NCBI RefSeq assembly: GCF_023168325.1
Contig: NZ_AP025688.1
Coordinates: forward strand, 3,286,001-3,350,000
From: Tsukamurella sp. PLM1
GTDB lineage: Bacteria; Actinomycetota; Actinomycetes; Mycobacteriales; Mycobacteriaceae
Direction of reading: 5' to 3'
Length of the DNA stretch: 64,000 bases
Shown in pieces: positions 8,075 to 20,486 of the stretch (its first letter is position 1; each line of letters begins with the position of its first letter). Made by a program: the position numbers and the translations under genes. Under the pieces are notes generated by a model. The model searched no databases and was not told the origin of the DNA. It saw only the letters and a list, made by a program, of their open reading frames with translations.

Positions 8075-8749
8075 ATGGCGGCACTGCGCCAGGCGATCGG
8101 CTTCGCGCTCTTCGGCGCGGTCCTCGCGCTGATCGGCGCCACGTCGGCGAGCACCGTGGTGGTGTCCGGTGAGATTCTGGCGGCCGACGGCCTCGTCGCC
8201 GGGCTCGGCGCGAACCCGGTTTCCGAGGTCATCGCGCGTCCCGCTCTGGTCGGTGCGGCGGCTGGCGCGTGCGCCGGCATGATCCTGTGGCTGATCGGGG
8301 TCCGCCCGCAGGTCCGCGCGGGCGACCGGATCGCGTCGGTGGTGCTCGCCGGGCTGCTCGGCGCGGTGATCGGGTCGGTGCCGGCGCTCGGGTTCGTCGG
8401 ATCCGCGTTCGCCGACTTGGTGTCGGCACCGTCGACGGTGTGGATCATGGCGATTTACGCCGGCGGCGGGGTACTGGCGTACGCCGGTGCGCTGGCCGCG
8501 GTCGCCGCAGCGCTCCGCGTGCTCAGTGCCGAGCGGATCCGCGCCACCGTCGTCGCGCTCGCGTGGATGCTGCCGATCGGCGCGGTCGTCGCCACGGCGG
8601 CGGGCGTGGGCATCGCGTCCCTCACCGACTACTCGACCGATACGGGGACGTGGGTGCGCACCGTGACCACGGTCGTCGTGATCGTGGCGGCGACGCTCGC
8701 CGCGGGGCGGGCGTTCGCGATGCGACGCCGGACCGACGGGACCGCCTAG
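8075..8749 (+). CDS. Multi-pass membrane protein of unknown function
   Basis: 224 residues with about five hydrophobic segments (near residues 5-30, 55-75, 85-115, 120-150, 160-185 and 195-215), Ala/Val/Gly-rich, ending RRRTDGTA. No family is recognised. It follows plsC by 4 bp and is convergent with secA. The coding case rests on uninterrupted length, codon-position GC and tight spacing. Confidence 0.65.
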   Translation: MAALRQAIGFALFGAVLALIGATSASTVVVSGEILAADGLVAGLGANPVSEVIARPALVGAAAGACAGMILWLIGVRPQVRAGDRIASVVLAGLLGAVIGSVPALGFVGSAFADLVSAPSTVWIMAIYAGGGVLAYAGALAAVAAALRVLSAERIRATVVALAWMLPIGAVVATAAGVGIASLTDYSTDTGTWVRTVTTVVVIVAATLAAGRAFAMRRRTDGTA

Positions 8750-8780
8750 CCCCCGCCGGCCCACGGCGCCGGACCTCGGC

Positions 8781-11522
<2,742 letters not shown>

Positions 11523-11555
11523 TGAGCAACCCCAATCCCATGAACACAGTCAAGA

Positions 11556-11582
11556 ATCCCGGCCCGAAGTGCGGGCCGGGAT
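11556..11582 (-). terminator. Rho-independent-type hairpin between hpf and secA
   Basis: Perfect 11-bp arms ATCCCGGCCCG (11556-11566) and CGGGCCGGGAT (11572-11582) with a 5-nt loop. It lies just after the hpf stop on the minus strand. The following bases are only moderately T-rich, so termination may be partial. Confidence 0.7.
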
Positions 11583-11599
11583 CCATGGTAGGCGAAACG

Positions 11600-12328
11600 T
11601 CAGGTCAGCCGGAGGAGGCCGTAGTCGAACGCCTTGCGTCGGTACACCACGGACGGCTTCTCCGTCTCCTTGTCGAAGAACAGGAAGAAGTCGTGACCGA
11701 CCAGTTCCATCTGCGACAGCGCGTCGTCGACCGTCATCGGGGTACCCGGGTGGTCCTTGATGCGGACGATCTGCCCGGGCAGGTGGTCCTCGACGAGGGC
11801 GGCGTACGGATCGTCGTCCTCCTGGGCCGCCGTCGGCGGGCCGTCCGGCAGGGCCGACGGTGCCGTCGCCTCCGATACCGAGACGGGCCTGCGGTTGCCG
11901 TAGTGCACCTTCTTACGGTCCGACGCCTTGCGCAGCCTGCTCTGCAGGCGCGTCAGGGCCGTCTCGAACGCGGCGTAGAAGTTCTCGGCAGCGGCCTCCG
12001 CGCGGGCGACGCCGCCCTTGCCGCGCACCGTGAGCTCCAGCCGCTGGCACGACTTGGACTGGCGCGGGTTCGGCTCGTGGAAGAGGCTGACCTCGAACAT
12101 GGTGATGGTGGAACGGAACTTCTCGAGGCGCGCCAACTTGTCGCCGATGTAGACGCGGAAGTGGTCGGGCACATCCACGTTGCGGCCGTCGATGGCCACG
12201 GGGGCGTTGGGAGTGAGGTATTCCTTGTCGCGCTCGTCGGCCACGTGGCCGGGTTCGCGGAAGGGATCGACTTCGACGTTGGGCGTCGCGTGAGCGCGAT
12301 TCGTGTCGCGCGGGGACAGAAGGGTCAT
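11600..12328 (-). CDS. hpf: Long-form ribosome hibernation promoting factor
   Basis: 242 residues. The N-terminal S30AE/RaiA domain (DVPDHFRVYIGDKLARLEKF...LTVRGKGGVARAEAAAENFYAAFETALTRLQSRLRKASDRKKVHYG) is joined by an acidic linker to a C-terminal dimerisation domain (IVRIKDHPGTPMTVDDALSQMELVGHDFFLFFDKETEKPSVVYRRKAFDYGLLRL). Long HPF promotes 100S ribosome dimers and protects ribosomes in stasis. It corresponds to Rv3241c upstream of secA1. The first 30 residues before the domain are variable. Confidence 0.93.
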   Translation of the reverse strand: MTLLSPRDTNRAHATPNVEVDPFREPGHVADERDKEYLTPNAPVAIDGRNVDVPDHFRVYIGDKLARLEKFRSTITMFEVSLFHEPNPRQSKSCQRLELTVRGKGGVARAEAAAENFYAAFETALTRLQSRLRKASDRKKVHYGNRRPVSVSEATAPSALPDGPPTAAQEDDDPYAALVEDHLPGQIVRIKDHPGTPMTVDDALSQMELVGHDFFLFFDKETEKPSVVYRRKAFDYGLLRLT

Positions 12329-12611
12329 GTGAAACCTTTCGTGCGGGCCTTAACCTTGCGCGCGCGGCCGGATCACTACTCCACCGCTGGTCAGATGCGC
12401 GTGACGGGCAGGCTCAGGTTCGAACGCCGGGCGGACCGCCGGGCGTCAGGAGGGTGGGCATCACCTCCGTTTCCTCGAGCCGGAAAGGTACCCCCGAAGA
12501 TAGCCCGCGTTCTCACTTCCCGCCAGGATTTGGTCGCTGTGAGTTCACCCGCGCGTCATCTTCCAACCGCAGAGCCAGTACTGCAGCGCGACCATCGGCG
12601 AGGAGATCCGC
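12329..12611. other. Intergenic region upstream of hpf
   Basis: 283 bp with no supported gene. It should hold the hpf promoter on the minus strand. A GC-rich imperfect inverted repeat occurs near 12432-12452. Nothing else stands out. Confidence 0.4.
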
Positions 12612-12764
12612 ATGCGGTTCGACGCCACCCCCATCGACGCGCGCGCGTTCAAACGGCCGGAATCCGGTTTCGGCTATCGCGCAGCCGTCGAAGGCGGCGC
12701 GGTGGAATTCTTCGTCCCGAGTTCCACCGGGTGCATCGCGTCGATCGCAGTCACCGAACGCTGA
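12612..12764 (+). CDS. Small hypothetical ORF (50 residues)
   Basis: ATG at 12612 preceded by GAGGAG, reading MRFDATPIDARAFKRPESGFG to SIAVTER and stop. The open frame continues upstream (SQYCSATIGEEIR) without a start codon, so this may be the tail of a degraded gene rather than a true small protein. It lies 44 bp before the toxin-antitoxin pair on the same strand. No family recognised. Confidence 0.3.
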   Translation: MRFDATPIDARAFKRPESGFGYRAAVEGGAVEFFVPSSTGCIASIAVTER

Positions 12765-12792
12765 CCTTCACCCGAACACGTCGAGCCCGAGC

Positions 12793-12808
12793 GATGTAAG
12801 ATTACATC
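12793..12808. promoter_or_regulatory. Operator/promoter palindrome of the vapBC-like operon
   Basis: GATGTAAGATTACATC is a perfect 7-bp inverted repeat around GA that directly abuts the antitoxin ATG (12809). It contains a -10-like TAAGAT (12797-12802) six bases before the ATG, so promoter, leaderless start and autorepressor operator appear to coincide. Confidence 0.6.
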
Positions 12809-13063
12809 ATGAGCCACCGCACGCAGATCACCCTCGAGGATGCGCAGTACGAGCGCCTCCTCACGGAGTCACGCATGTCGGGGCTCGGGCTCGCGGAGTT
12901 GATCCGGCGCGCGGTCGACAAGACCTACGGCGCCGCGGATGTCGAGGAATTCGAGGCCGCGCTCGACCGGAGTTTCGGCACGTGGGGGCCCGACACTCCG
13001 GACGGCGCCGAGTACGTGGACGCGATCCGGCCCGCACGGACCGACCGGTTCGACCGGTGGTAG
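12809..13063 (+). CDS. Ribbon-helix-helix antitoxin (VapB-type)
   Basis: 84 residues, MSHRTQITLEDAQYERLLTESRMSGLGLAELIRRAVDKTYG: an N-terminal beta strand (RTQITL) followed by two helices, the RHH DNA-binding fold, then an acidic C-terminal toxin-binding tail rich in Asp/Glu. Its stop overlaps the GTG of the PIN-domain toxin. The palindrome abutting its start fits autorepression by the antitoxin-toxin complex. The pair is inserted between hpf and comF, which are near neighbours in M. tuberculosis. Confidence 0.82.
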   Translation: MSHRTQITLEDAQYERLLTESRMSGLGLAELIRRAVDKTYGAADVEEFEAALDRSFGTWGPDTPDGAEYVDAIRPARTDRFDRW

Positions 13064-13448
13064 CGGGCCCTCCTGTCCTGCTGGACACCTCGATCTTCAT
13101 CGACGTCCTCCGCGGTCGGGAGGAGGCCCGCGATGCCGTTGCCACGGCGCGGCGCGAGAACCGCCGACTGCTCGGATCGGTCCTCACTCGCACCGAGATC
13201 CTCGGCGGCATGCGTGCGTCGGAGAAGCCCCCACTCGCGCGCTCCTCGCGGTTTTCGGGTGGATCGAGGTCACCGAGGAGATCGCGGACGCCGCAGGCGC
13301 GCTGGCTCGCCAGTATCGAGCGTCGCACACCGGGATCGACATCGCCGACTACGTGATCGCCGCGACGACGACCGTCTCCCACGCCGAACTGTGGACCCGG
13401 AACCTGAAGCACTTTCCCATGTTCGAAGGCCTGGCCTCCCCGTACTGA
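13057..13448 (+). CDS. PIN-domain toxin ribonuclease (VapC-type), frame break
   Basis: GTG at 13057 overlaps the antitoxin stop. Residues VLLDTSIFIDVLRGREEARDAV...RRLLGSVLTRTEILGGMRASEKP carry the first PIN acidic residue (D of LDTS) and a conserved Glu (TRTEILGG). After the C-run at 13228-13232 the reading continues one frame back as TRALLAVFGWIEVTEEIADAAGALARQY...GIDIADYVIAATTTVSHAELWTRNLKHFPMFEGL, which holds the remaining acidic residues (DIADYVIAA). Restored length is about 130 residues, normal for VapC. Likely an RNA endonuclease held inactive by the upstream antitoxin. The break is probably a missing C. Confidence 0.78.
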
Positions 13449-13450
13449 CA

Positions 13451-14098
13451 TCACGCCGCAGCCAGGGTGATCGCGGCGGCGACGGGGACTCCCCGTCGGG
13501 CCAGGGCGGCGACGGATTCCGCCAGGGTTGCCCCGGTGGTCACCACGTCGTCCACCAGGACGACGGTGCCGGGCGCGGGTGGGGCGGTCACGCGCACCGT
13601 CCCGCGGGCGTTCTCGGCACGCGCGGCGGCGGACAGGCCCACCGAGTCCCGCGCGCCCACGGACCGCAGGACGGGCGACACCGTCATCGGGCGGACCGGC
13701 GCCGCCGTGCGGGCGGCGGCGCGACACACCGCCGTCACCACGTCGCCGCCGCGGCGGCGGGCAGCCCACGCGGTGGTGGGCGCCGGGACAAGCACGAGCG
13801 GACCGCACGATCCGCCCGTCTCGCCCCAGGCCTCGAGCCGCAGCAGCGCGTGCGCCAGTCCGCGCCCGAGTGGCGCTGCCAGATCACCCCGCCCGCGCTC
13901 CTTGAGCTGCAGGACCGCGCGCCGCCGCGCACCGTCGTACCGGCCCAGCGTCCAGACGGGCGCCCCGACGGGAAGCGTGGTGCGGATGAGCGCGGGCACG
14001 TCGTGCAGCGCCGCCTCGCAGCGCGCGCACCAGCGCACCCGCGGCGCGCCGCAGCCGCCGCACGTGCGCGGCACCGCGAGCTCGACGAGGTCGTCCAC
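13451..14098 (-). CDS. ComF-family phosphoribosyltransferase-like protein
   Basis: About 215 residues from GTG 14098. An N-terminal zinc-finger-like pair of CxxC motifs (RTCGGCGAPRVRWCARCEAALHD) is followed by LQLKERGRGDLAAPLGRGLAHAL and the PRPP-binding loop VVLVDDVVTTGATLAESVAAL. This is the ComF/GntX layout, equivalent to Rv3242c. In transformable bacteria ComF acts in DNA uptake, but its role in actinobacteria is unproven. It follows lpqB with the same polarity. Confidence 0.85.
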   Translation of the reverse strand: MDDLVELAVPRTCGGCGAPRVRWCARCEAALHDVPALIRTTLPVGAPVWTLGRYDGARRRAVLQLKERGRGDLAAPLGRGLAHALLRLEAWGETGGSCGPLVLVPAPTTAWAARRRGGDVVTAVCRAAARTAAPVRPMTVSPVLRSVGARDSVGLSAAARAENARGTVRVTAPPAPGTVVLVDDVVTTGATLAESVAALARRGVPVAAAITLAAA

Positions 14099-14160
14099 TC
14101 CCCGAGGATCCCGCGGATCGTCCCCCGAGCGATCCCCACGTCGTCCAGTATCGCGCGTTG

Positions 14161-15930
14161 TCAGCCGGGCAGGACCGGGTTCGCGCGACCACCGGCCAGG
14201 CGGTCCACCTGGCTCCAGAACTGGGCGCCGCTGTCCGGCCCGACGCCGATCTCCCACACCCCGACGAGTCCGTCGCGTAGACCGTGGTCGACGTGGCCGC
14301 GACGTTCGACACCGGCGGCGAGAGGTTGCGACTGGGCAGCGCGTTCACGTCGCCCGAATCGGGGTGCACCAGGAGCACCGGCGAGTCGGAGGTGTTGCGG
14401 CCGATCACGAACGAGTCGCCCGTCTGCCAGTCGACGGACGACGCCACCAACTCCCGGTCGGTGACCACGGCCTGGACGTGCGAGATCGTGGTACGCCCGT
14501 CCGGCGCGGTCTGCACGACGCCGACGAGCACCCGCCCACCGACCACCATCGCCACCCGCACGCCCGAGCGGGACAGGCGCAGCTCGGTGATCGGGCCCGG
14601 CGCGGCCGCGGCGACCGCGGCCGAATCCACGTCGGAGGTGGTCACCTCGCCGGTGGTCTGGTCCTGCCGGAGCCGGACCACCCGCGTACCGTCGAGCACC
14701 GTCCAGACCCCGGCGTCGTCGGGTGTCCACGACGGCCTGGTCATCGAACCGGCCGTGAGCACCCGCGTCGGCACGCCACCGTACGGCCCCAGCATGAGCG
14801 CCGTACCGGGGCCGCCGCGCGCGCCCGAGTCGAGGACCGCCGCAACCTGCCGGCCCGAACCGGACAGGCCGATCGAACGGATCGTGTTCATCACCCCGAG
14901 GGGCCCGCGACCGGCGTCACCTGGGCGCCCGCCACCTTGACGAACCTGCCGTCGAGCACGCCGTGCAGACCGACGGCCAGGTCGGACGATGCGTTCGGGC
15001 TGATCGCGGCCACGTCGTTGGGGTTCCAGCCGGCCGTGTGGCGGTTGTCGAGCGGCGTCCCGTCGACCGTGATCACGTACGGTCCCTGCACGTCCGCACC
15101 GGCCAGCGTCCAGACGACCTGGCCCGCGATCAGTTTCGCGGCGTCGGGCTCGATCCGCGGCAGCCCCGTGAGGTCCACCCGCACCCCGGCGAAGCCGACG
15201 CCCGGGTCGCGCTGCTCGCCCTGCGCATCGGTGACCGCCCCGCGCACAGCGGCGCCGGTGCCGAACGGGTTGAACACCGCGTCCTTGAGGTCGGCCCGAG
15301 GCCCCGGACCAGCAACATCAGCAGGTCGGCCGCGAGCTTGCTGCGCGGGCTGGCCAGCCAGCGGGCGTCCGGGACCAGGGTGCGGCCCGTCGGATCCGGG
15401 AAGTACAGCAGGTAGCGGCGGTAGACGGACCGGAACTGCTCGGTGTCGATCACCAGCATCGGGGTGTCGCCGACGGAGCTCAGGCCCTGGATCCGCCACT
15501 GCCCGTCGACCTGCACGAGCTGCACGTTCTGGGTGATCGACTGGGAGGCCGGCGAGAAGGTGCCGTCGGCGCCGAAGAAGCCGGTGGCCTGCGCGCGGAT
15601 GGTCGCCTTGATGAAGTTGGCGCTGCGCTCGGTCGGCAGCACGTCGATGTCCTTGACCACCACCGCCTGCTTGGGCACCTGCCAGTTCGCGTTCTGGAGC
15701 AGGAACTTGCGCGACGCCGCGTGGTTGCCGTCGGCGAGGGCGTTCGCCTTGAGGAAGTCGCGGACGATGAGCTCGGGCCCCGCGTCGCGCCGCGGCACGA
15801 TGTCCTGATCCCGCGCCGGCTCGCCGCCGAGGTTCCCTATCACCCGCGGGCTGGTCGACTCGGGGATCGTCGCACAGCCGGAGACGACGAGCAGCACCGC
15901 CAGCAGGACCGCCATCACCCGCCTAGTCAT
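14161..15930 (-). CDS. lpqB: Lipoprotein LpqB, three frame breaks
   Basis: The N-terminus [26 protein letters not shown] carries a lipobox (VSGC). A GerMN-like domain ([43 protein letters not shown]) and a C-terminal beta-propeller follow. Three one-base losses, at 15302-15305, 14900-14903 and 14259-14262 (each a 4-base G/C run), split the gene. Adding one base at each gives a continuous protein of about 590 residues ending [14 protein letters not shown], the normal LpqB length. LpqB modulates the MtrB sensor from outside the membrane. Its start overlaps the mtrB 3' end, so mtrA-mtrB-lpqB form one operon. Confidence 0.88.
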
Positions 15931-17608
15931 CGTCGGCCCCCTCCGTGGACCGCCGCATCGTCGGCTTCAGCGGCAGCGGGCTCACCTGCACCTTCTTGCC
16001 GCGGACCCGCGGGAGCGTGAGGCGGAAGCAGGCGCCGTTGCCGGGGTCGCCCCACGCCTCGAGCCGGCCGTTGTGCAGACGGGCGTCCTCGATGCTGATT
16101 GCGAGCCCCAGCCCGGTCCCACCCGACCGGCGCACGCGCGACGGGTCGGACCGCCAGAACCGGTTGAACACCAGCTTCTCCTCGCCGGGCCGCAGGCCCA
16201 CGCCGTAATCGCGGACGGTCACGGCCACGGCGTCGTCGTCGGCGCGCATGGTGAGGATGACGGGCTTGCCCTCGCTGTGGTCGATGGCGTTCGCCAGCAG
16301 GTTGCGCAGCACGCGCTCGACGCGGCGCGTGTCGGCCTCGAGCACCACGGGATCGTCGGGCAGGTCGACGATGAGCTCGGTGCCGGACTGCTCCGCGATG
16401 TGCCGGACGGTGGCCACCGCGGAGGCGATCGGCACGTCGATGTCGATCCGCTCCGCGTGCAGCTCGGCGACGCCGGCGTCGTGCCGGGAGATCTCCAGCA
16501 GCTCGGCGAGCAGGGTCTCGAACCGGTCGAGCTCCTTCTGCATCAGCTCGGTGGTGCGGCGCAGGCCCGGGTCCAGCTCGTCGGCCGAGTCGGCGATCAT
16601 GTCGGCCGCCATCCGGACCGTGGTGAGCGGCGTCCGCAGCTCGTGCGAGACGTCCGAGGTGAACTGGCGCTGGAGGTTGCCGAACTCCTCCAGCTGGTTG
16701 ATCTGCTTGGACAGCGACTCCGCCATGTCGTTGAAGCTCATGGCGAGGCGCGCGATGTCGTCCTCGCCGCGCACCGGCATCCGCTCCTTGAGCCGGCCCT
16801 CGGCGAAGCGCACCGCGATCCGCGCGGCCGACCGCACCGGCAGCACCACCTGCCGCGCGACCAGCAGGCTGACCGCCGCCAGCAGCACCAGCAGCACCGC
16901 GGCGCCCGTGTACAGCGTGCCCTGCATCAGCGACAGGGTGGTCTCCTCCTGCGTCAGGGGGAACACCAGGTACAGCTCCAGGCCCTGGATCGCGGACTGC
17001 ACCGGGGTGCCGATCACCAGCACCTTGCCGTACCGGCCGGTGCTGTCGGTGACCGTCGCGTGCTGGTAGGCCGTCTGACCGCTGCGCACGAAGGTCTGCA
17101 GCGACTGCGGCACCTCGCTCTCGCTGCCCATCACCGTGGGCGCGCGGCCCGTGCCGTGCGGCACGATGAGCACCGGGTCGTAGTTGCCCGATCGCGCCGC
17201 TGTGGGCCCGGTGTCCAGGCCCTGGCTGACCAGGCTCGACCGCACCGTGCGCAGCACCGACTCGATGCCCTCGGTGCGCGGCTCCGTCCGGGCGAGCGCG
17301 ATCTCGACGTTCTGCTTGACGCGAGCGGTCTCCTCCTTGCCCGCCGTGAGCTTGGCCTCGATCAGTTGGTTCGCGATCTGCGAGGTGAGCACGAAGCCGA
17401 GCAGCAGCAGCACCGTCAGGCTGAGCACCAGCGTCTGGGTGACGACGCGCAACTGCAGCGAGCGGCGCCACACGCGCCCCGCGTACGACAGGCCCATCCC
17501 CGCGAACCGCGCACCGTCGCGCACCAGATCCGCGGGGTCCCGCCGACGCAACCACTCCCAAGCCGATCGCGCCTGCCCGAGCGCCTCGGACCGACGCGAT
17601 CCGGTCAT
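15923..17608 (-). CDS. mtrB: Sensor histidine kinase MtrB
   Basis: 561 residues with two membrane segments ([24 protein letters not shown] near 54-77 and [25 protein letters not shown] near 230-254). Between them lies an extracytoplasmic domain; then come HAMP, HisKA with the phosphorylated His in [22 protein letters not shown], and HATPase_c ([45 protein letters not shown]). Partner of MtrA in control of cell-wall hydrolases and division in mycolata. It starts 29 bp after mtrA and overlaps lpqB by 8 bp. Confidence 0.96.
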   Translation of the reverse strand: MTGSRRSEALGQARSAWEWLRRRDPADLVRDGARFAGMGLSYAGRVWRRSLQLRVVTQTLVLSLTVLLLLGFVLTSQIANQLIEAKLTAGKEETARVKQNVEIALARTEPRTEGIESVLRTVRSSLVSQGLDTGPTAARSGNYDPVLIVPHGTGRAPTVMGSESEVPQSLQTFVRSGQTAYQHATVTDSTGRYGKVLVIGTPVQSAIQGLELYLVFPLTQEETTLSLMQGTLYTGAAVLLVLLAAVSLLVARQVVLPVRSAARIAVRFAEGRLKERMPVRGEDDIARLAMSFNDMAESLSKQINQLEEFGNLQRQFTSDVSHELRTPLTTVRMAADMIADSADELDPGLRRTTELMQKELDRFETLLAELLEISRHDAGVAELHAERIDIDVPIASAVATVRHIAEQSGTELIVDLPDDPVVLEADTRRVERVLRNLLANAIDHSEGKPVILTMRADDDAVAVTVRDYGVGLRPGEEKLVFNRFWRSDPSRVRRSGGTGLGLAISIEDARLHNGRLEAWGDPGNGACFRLTLPRVRGKKVQVSPLPLKPTMRRSTEGADDD

Positions 17609-17636
17609 GTCGGTCCGGCGCCGGCGGTCCCGCGGG

Positions 17637-18323
17637 TCATGCCGGGCCGGCCTTGTACCCGACGCCGCGCAGCGTGAGGACGATCTCCGGGTTCTCGGGG
17701 TCCTTCTCGATCTTCGCGCGCAGCCGCTGGATGTGCACGTTCACCAGGCGGGTGTCGGCCGGATGCCGATAGCCCCACACCTGCTCCAGCAGCACGTCGC
17801 GGGTGAACACCTGCCGCGGCTTGCGGGCCATCGTGACCAGCAGGTCGAACTCCGTCGGCGTGAGCGAGATGACCTCGCCGTCGCGAGTCACCTTGTGCGC
17901 CGGAACGTCGATGATCACGTTGCCGATCGACAGCAGCTCGCTCGGCTCGTCGTCGGTGCGGCGCAGCCGCGCCCGCACGCGCGCCACCAACTCCTTCGGC
18001 TTGAACGGCTTGATCACGTAGTCGTCCGCGCCCGACTCCAGGCCCAGTACCACGTCGACCGTGTCGGCCTTCGCCGTGAGCATCACGATCGGCACCGACG
18101 AATCGGCCCTCAGCACGCGGCACACGTCGATGCCGTTCATCCCCGGCAGCATCAGGTCGAGCAGGACCAGGTCGGGACGGAACTCGCGGGCGGCGCTCAG
18201 CGCCTGCGTGCCGTCGCCCACCACGAACGAGTCGAAGCCCTCGTTCCGCAGGACGATGGTGAGCATCTCCGCCAGCGCGGGATCGTCGTCGATCACCAGG
18301 ATGCGGGGTTTCATGCCCTCCAT
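17637..18323 (-). CDS. mtrA: Response regulator MtrA
   Basis: 228 residues. The start [25 protein letters not shown] at 18323 matches the length of mycobacterial MtrA. The receiver domain has the acidic pocket (DDD), phosphoacceptor D in [19 protein letters not shown] in VMLTAKADT and K in [12 protein letters not shown]. The OmpR-type winged helix carries [35 protein letters not shown]. Essential regulator of cell-wall turnover and replication-linked genes in mycobacteria. Only 52 bp separate it from the divergent tmk gene. Confidence 0.97.
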   Translation of the reverse strand: MEGMKPRILVIDDDPALAEMLTIVLRNEGFDSFVVGDGTQALSAAREFRPDLVLLDLMLPGMNGIDVCRVLRADSSVPIVMLTAKADTVDVVLGLESGADDYVIKPFKPKELVARVRARLRRTDDEPSELLSIGNVIIDVPAHKVTRDGEVISLTPTEFDLLVTMARKPRQVFTRDVLLEQVWGYRHPADTRLVNVHIQRLRAKIEKDPENPEIVLTLRGVGYKAGPA

Positions 18324-18375
18324 ACTGTCACCTGTCGGGCGCCGGCCGGTTCTCCGACACATAGCATCGGTCACC

Positions 18376-19013
18376 ATGGGACGACTCGTTGCGATCGAAG
18401 GCCTCGACGGGGCCGGCAAGAACACGCTCACCCGGGCCGTCACGTCGCAGCTCCGGTCCGCCGGCCGGACCGTGACCGCGCTCGCCTTCCCCCGGTACGG
18501 CACGCAGTTCGCCGACCTCGCGGCCGAGGCGCTGCGCGGCGACAACGGCGACGTCGCCGAATCCGTGTACGGGATGGCCCTGCTGTTCGCCTTCGACCGG
18601 CAGGCGGCCGCCCCCGACGTCCGGGCGGCGCTGCGGACGCACGACGTGGTGTTGCTGGACCGGTACGCGGCGTCGTCGGCCGCGTACAGCGCCGCCCGCC
18701 TGCACGAGGGGCCCGACGGTGCCGTGGCGGCGTGGGTGCGCGCGCTCGAGTTCGAGCGGTTCGGACTGCCCGCGCCGGACCTGCAGGTGTACCTCGACGT
18801 CCCGGTCTCGCTGGCCGCCGAGCGGGCCGCTCCCGCGAGGCCACCGACGCGAGCCGCGAGCGCGACGCCTACGAGACCGACGCCGACCTGCAGACCCGCA
18901 CCGGCGCGGTCTACGCCGGTCTGGCCGCGAACGCATGGGTCTCGCCCTGGCACGTACACGGGGCGGACGACGATCCGGGCCTGCTCGCCGACGCGATCGC
19001 AGCGCTTTCCTGA
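18376..19013 (+). CDS. tmk: Thymidylate kinase, one frame break
   Basis: MGRLVAIEGLDGAGKNTLTRAVTSQLRSAGRTVTALAFPRYG has the P-loop (GLDGAGKNTL) and DLAAEALRG; LLDRYAASSAAYSAAR carries the DR(Y/H) motif. The frame breaks near 18826-18833. After one added base the reading continues RSREATDASRERDAYETDADLQTRTGAVYAGLAANAW to the stop at 19013, giving about 211 residues. Makes dTDP from dTMP and is essential, so the break is very likely a sequence error. In M. tuberculosis tmk is on the same strand as mtrA; here it is divergent. Confidence 0.9.
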
Positions 19014-19055
19014 AATTCATGCCTGTTATTCACTGAAGTCCCACCCGCACCGGTG

Positions 19056-19099
19056 CTGACGCGCAGTAACGTGCGCCACGAAACTGACGCGTCAGTAAC
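19056..19099 (+). promoter_or_regulatory. Repeated CTGACGCG-CAGTAAC element before the transglycosylase
   Basis: Two near-identical words, CTGACGCGCAGTAAC (19056-19070) and CTGACGCGTCAGTAAC (19084-19099), start 28 bp apart. The second contains a perfect 12-bp palindrome (19084-19095). They end 14 bp before the GTG of the transglycosylase. Candidate operator pair; the regulator is unknown, and MtrA is a guess from its known cell-wall-hydrolase targets. Confidence 0.4.
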
Positions 19100-19112
19100 C
19101 GGAAGGGGTCAC

Positions 19113-20441
19113 GTGCGAATCCTCGGTGCCACCGCGGCCGCCGGCGCCGCCGCGTTGCTGCTGGGCGCGACGGGCGCCGATACCGGCCCGTCGTCCGCCC
19201 CGGCGCCGCCCCGCCCCACCGGGCCCGAACTGGTCGCCCAGGCCGCGGTCGGCCTCGCGGACATCCGGCCGCCGGCACCGTCGGACGCCCCGCCGGCGCC
19301 CGCCCCGCGGCACGTGCCCATCCCGCCCCGACCCGAGGCGGTGAAGGTGGCGCCCGGGCCGCTCGGCATCCCGGGCGCCGCGTACGCCGCCTACCAGGCC
19401 GCCGCCGACCGGATGGCCCTCGAAGCGCCCGGCTGCGGCATCGAGTGGAACCTGGTCGCGGCGATCGGCCGGATCGAATCGGGCCACGCCGACGGCGGCA
19501 ACGTCGACGCGCGCGGCGACACCCTCACACCGATCGAAGGCCCCCTGCTGGACGGTTCGCTCGCGGGCAACGCCGTGATCCGCGACGGCGCGGGGTTCGC
19601 GCGCGCCCTGGGGCCGATGCAGTTCCTCTCCACCACCTGGTCGTTGTTCGGGGGCGACAACAACGGCGACGGCAAGGCCGACGTCAACAACGTGCGCGAC
19701 GCCGCCTACGGCGCCGCCCGCTACCTGTGCTCCAGCTCGTCGGGCCTACAGGCGGAGGCGAACCAACGCGTCGCGGTGTTCGCCTACAACCAATCGAACT
19801 CCTACGTCGACAACGTGGTCGCCTGGGCGAAGGCGTACCGCGACCGCGCGATCCCCGTCGGCGGCATCCCCGACATGACCGCGCCCGTCGCGCCGCCGTC
19901 CACGCTGCCGAAGCCGCTGCCACCCGGCCGGGTGGTCGTCGTCGGGTGCGGCGTGCCCGATGGTGCCCCCACCCCCGGCGCGGTGCCGCCGAACGCGTCG
20001 GGGCGGCCGAACGCGTCGGGGCGGCCGACGGCGCCCGTGCGTCCCACCCCGTCGGTGAAGCCGACCGCGAAACCGAGCCCTTCCGCGAAGCCCTCCGGCC
20101 CGGTCGCGCCGTCCAGCGCCGCCCGCGGTCCGGATGGTAAGCCGTCGCCCACGACCGTCACCGAGTGCGACACCCCGGCGAGCGGCCCGAGCACGCCCGG
20201 CGCACCGTCGGCCACGCCCCCGCGTTCGGCCGGTCCCCCGCCCGCGGGCCCCGGCGGCGCGCTCGCGATCGCGCCTCCGAGCGACCCGTCGAGCGTGCGC
20301 CCCGCGCCGCCGCCCGCACGACCCGGCGCGCCGACGACCGCCCGGCCGGCGCCCCGCCCCGGGACCCCGGCCGCGCGCCCGGCACCGTCGGGCACGTCCG
20401 TCCCGTCCTCGTCGCCGACGGTGCCCCGTCCCCCGCGCTGA
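19113..20441 (+). CDS. Secreted lytic transglycosylase with Pro-rich C-terminal tail
   Basis: About 442 residues from GTG 19113, preceded by GGAAGGGG. Signal peptide VRILGATAAAGAAALLLGATGA; Pro/Ala linker; SLT/MltB-like domain (CGIEWNLVAAIGRIESGHADGG with the catalytic Glu of RIESGH, then RALGPMQFLSTTWSLFGGDNNGDGKADVNNVRDAAYGAARYLC...VAVFAYNQSNSYVDNVVAWAKAY). The last 180 residues are a disordered Pro/Ser/Thr/Ala tail, probably wall-spanning. It sits upstream of mrp, as does Rv1230c in M. tuberculosis. Cleaves peptidoglycan glycan strands. Confidence 0.85.
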   Translation: MRILGATAAAGAAALLLGATGADTGPSSAPAPPRPTGPELVAQAAVGLADIRPPAPSDAPPAPAPRHVPIPPRPEAVKVAPGPLGIPGAAYAAYQAAADRMALEAPGCGIEWNLVAAIGRIESGHADGGNVDARGDTLTPIEGPLLDGSLAGNAVIRDGAGFARALGPMQFLSTTWSLFGGDNNGDGKADVNNVRDAAYGAARYLCSSSSGLQAEANQRVAVFAYNQSNSYVDNVVAWAKAYRDRAIPVGGIPDMTAPVAPPSTLPKPLPPGRVVVVGCGVPDGAPTPGAVPPNASGRPNASGRPTAPVRPTPSVKPTAKPSPSAKPSGPVAPSSAARGPDGKPSPTTVTECDTPASGPSTPGAPSATPPRSAGPPPAGPGGALAIAPPSDPSSVRPAPPPARPGAPTTARPAPRPGTPAARPAPSGTSVPSSSPTVPRPPR

Positions 20442-20486
20442 GGCGGATTCCCCCGCCCCAGCGGCGTGGATACGATGGTGGGCGTT

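Noticed and set aside
13884-14160. Fusion of LpqB with the ComF N-terminus
   Set aside because: The apparent read-through follows the frame break at 14259-14262. The restored frame stops at 14161, before comF.
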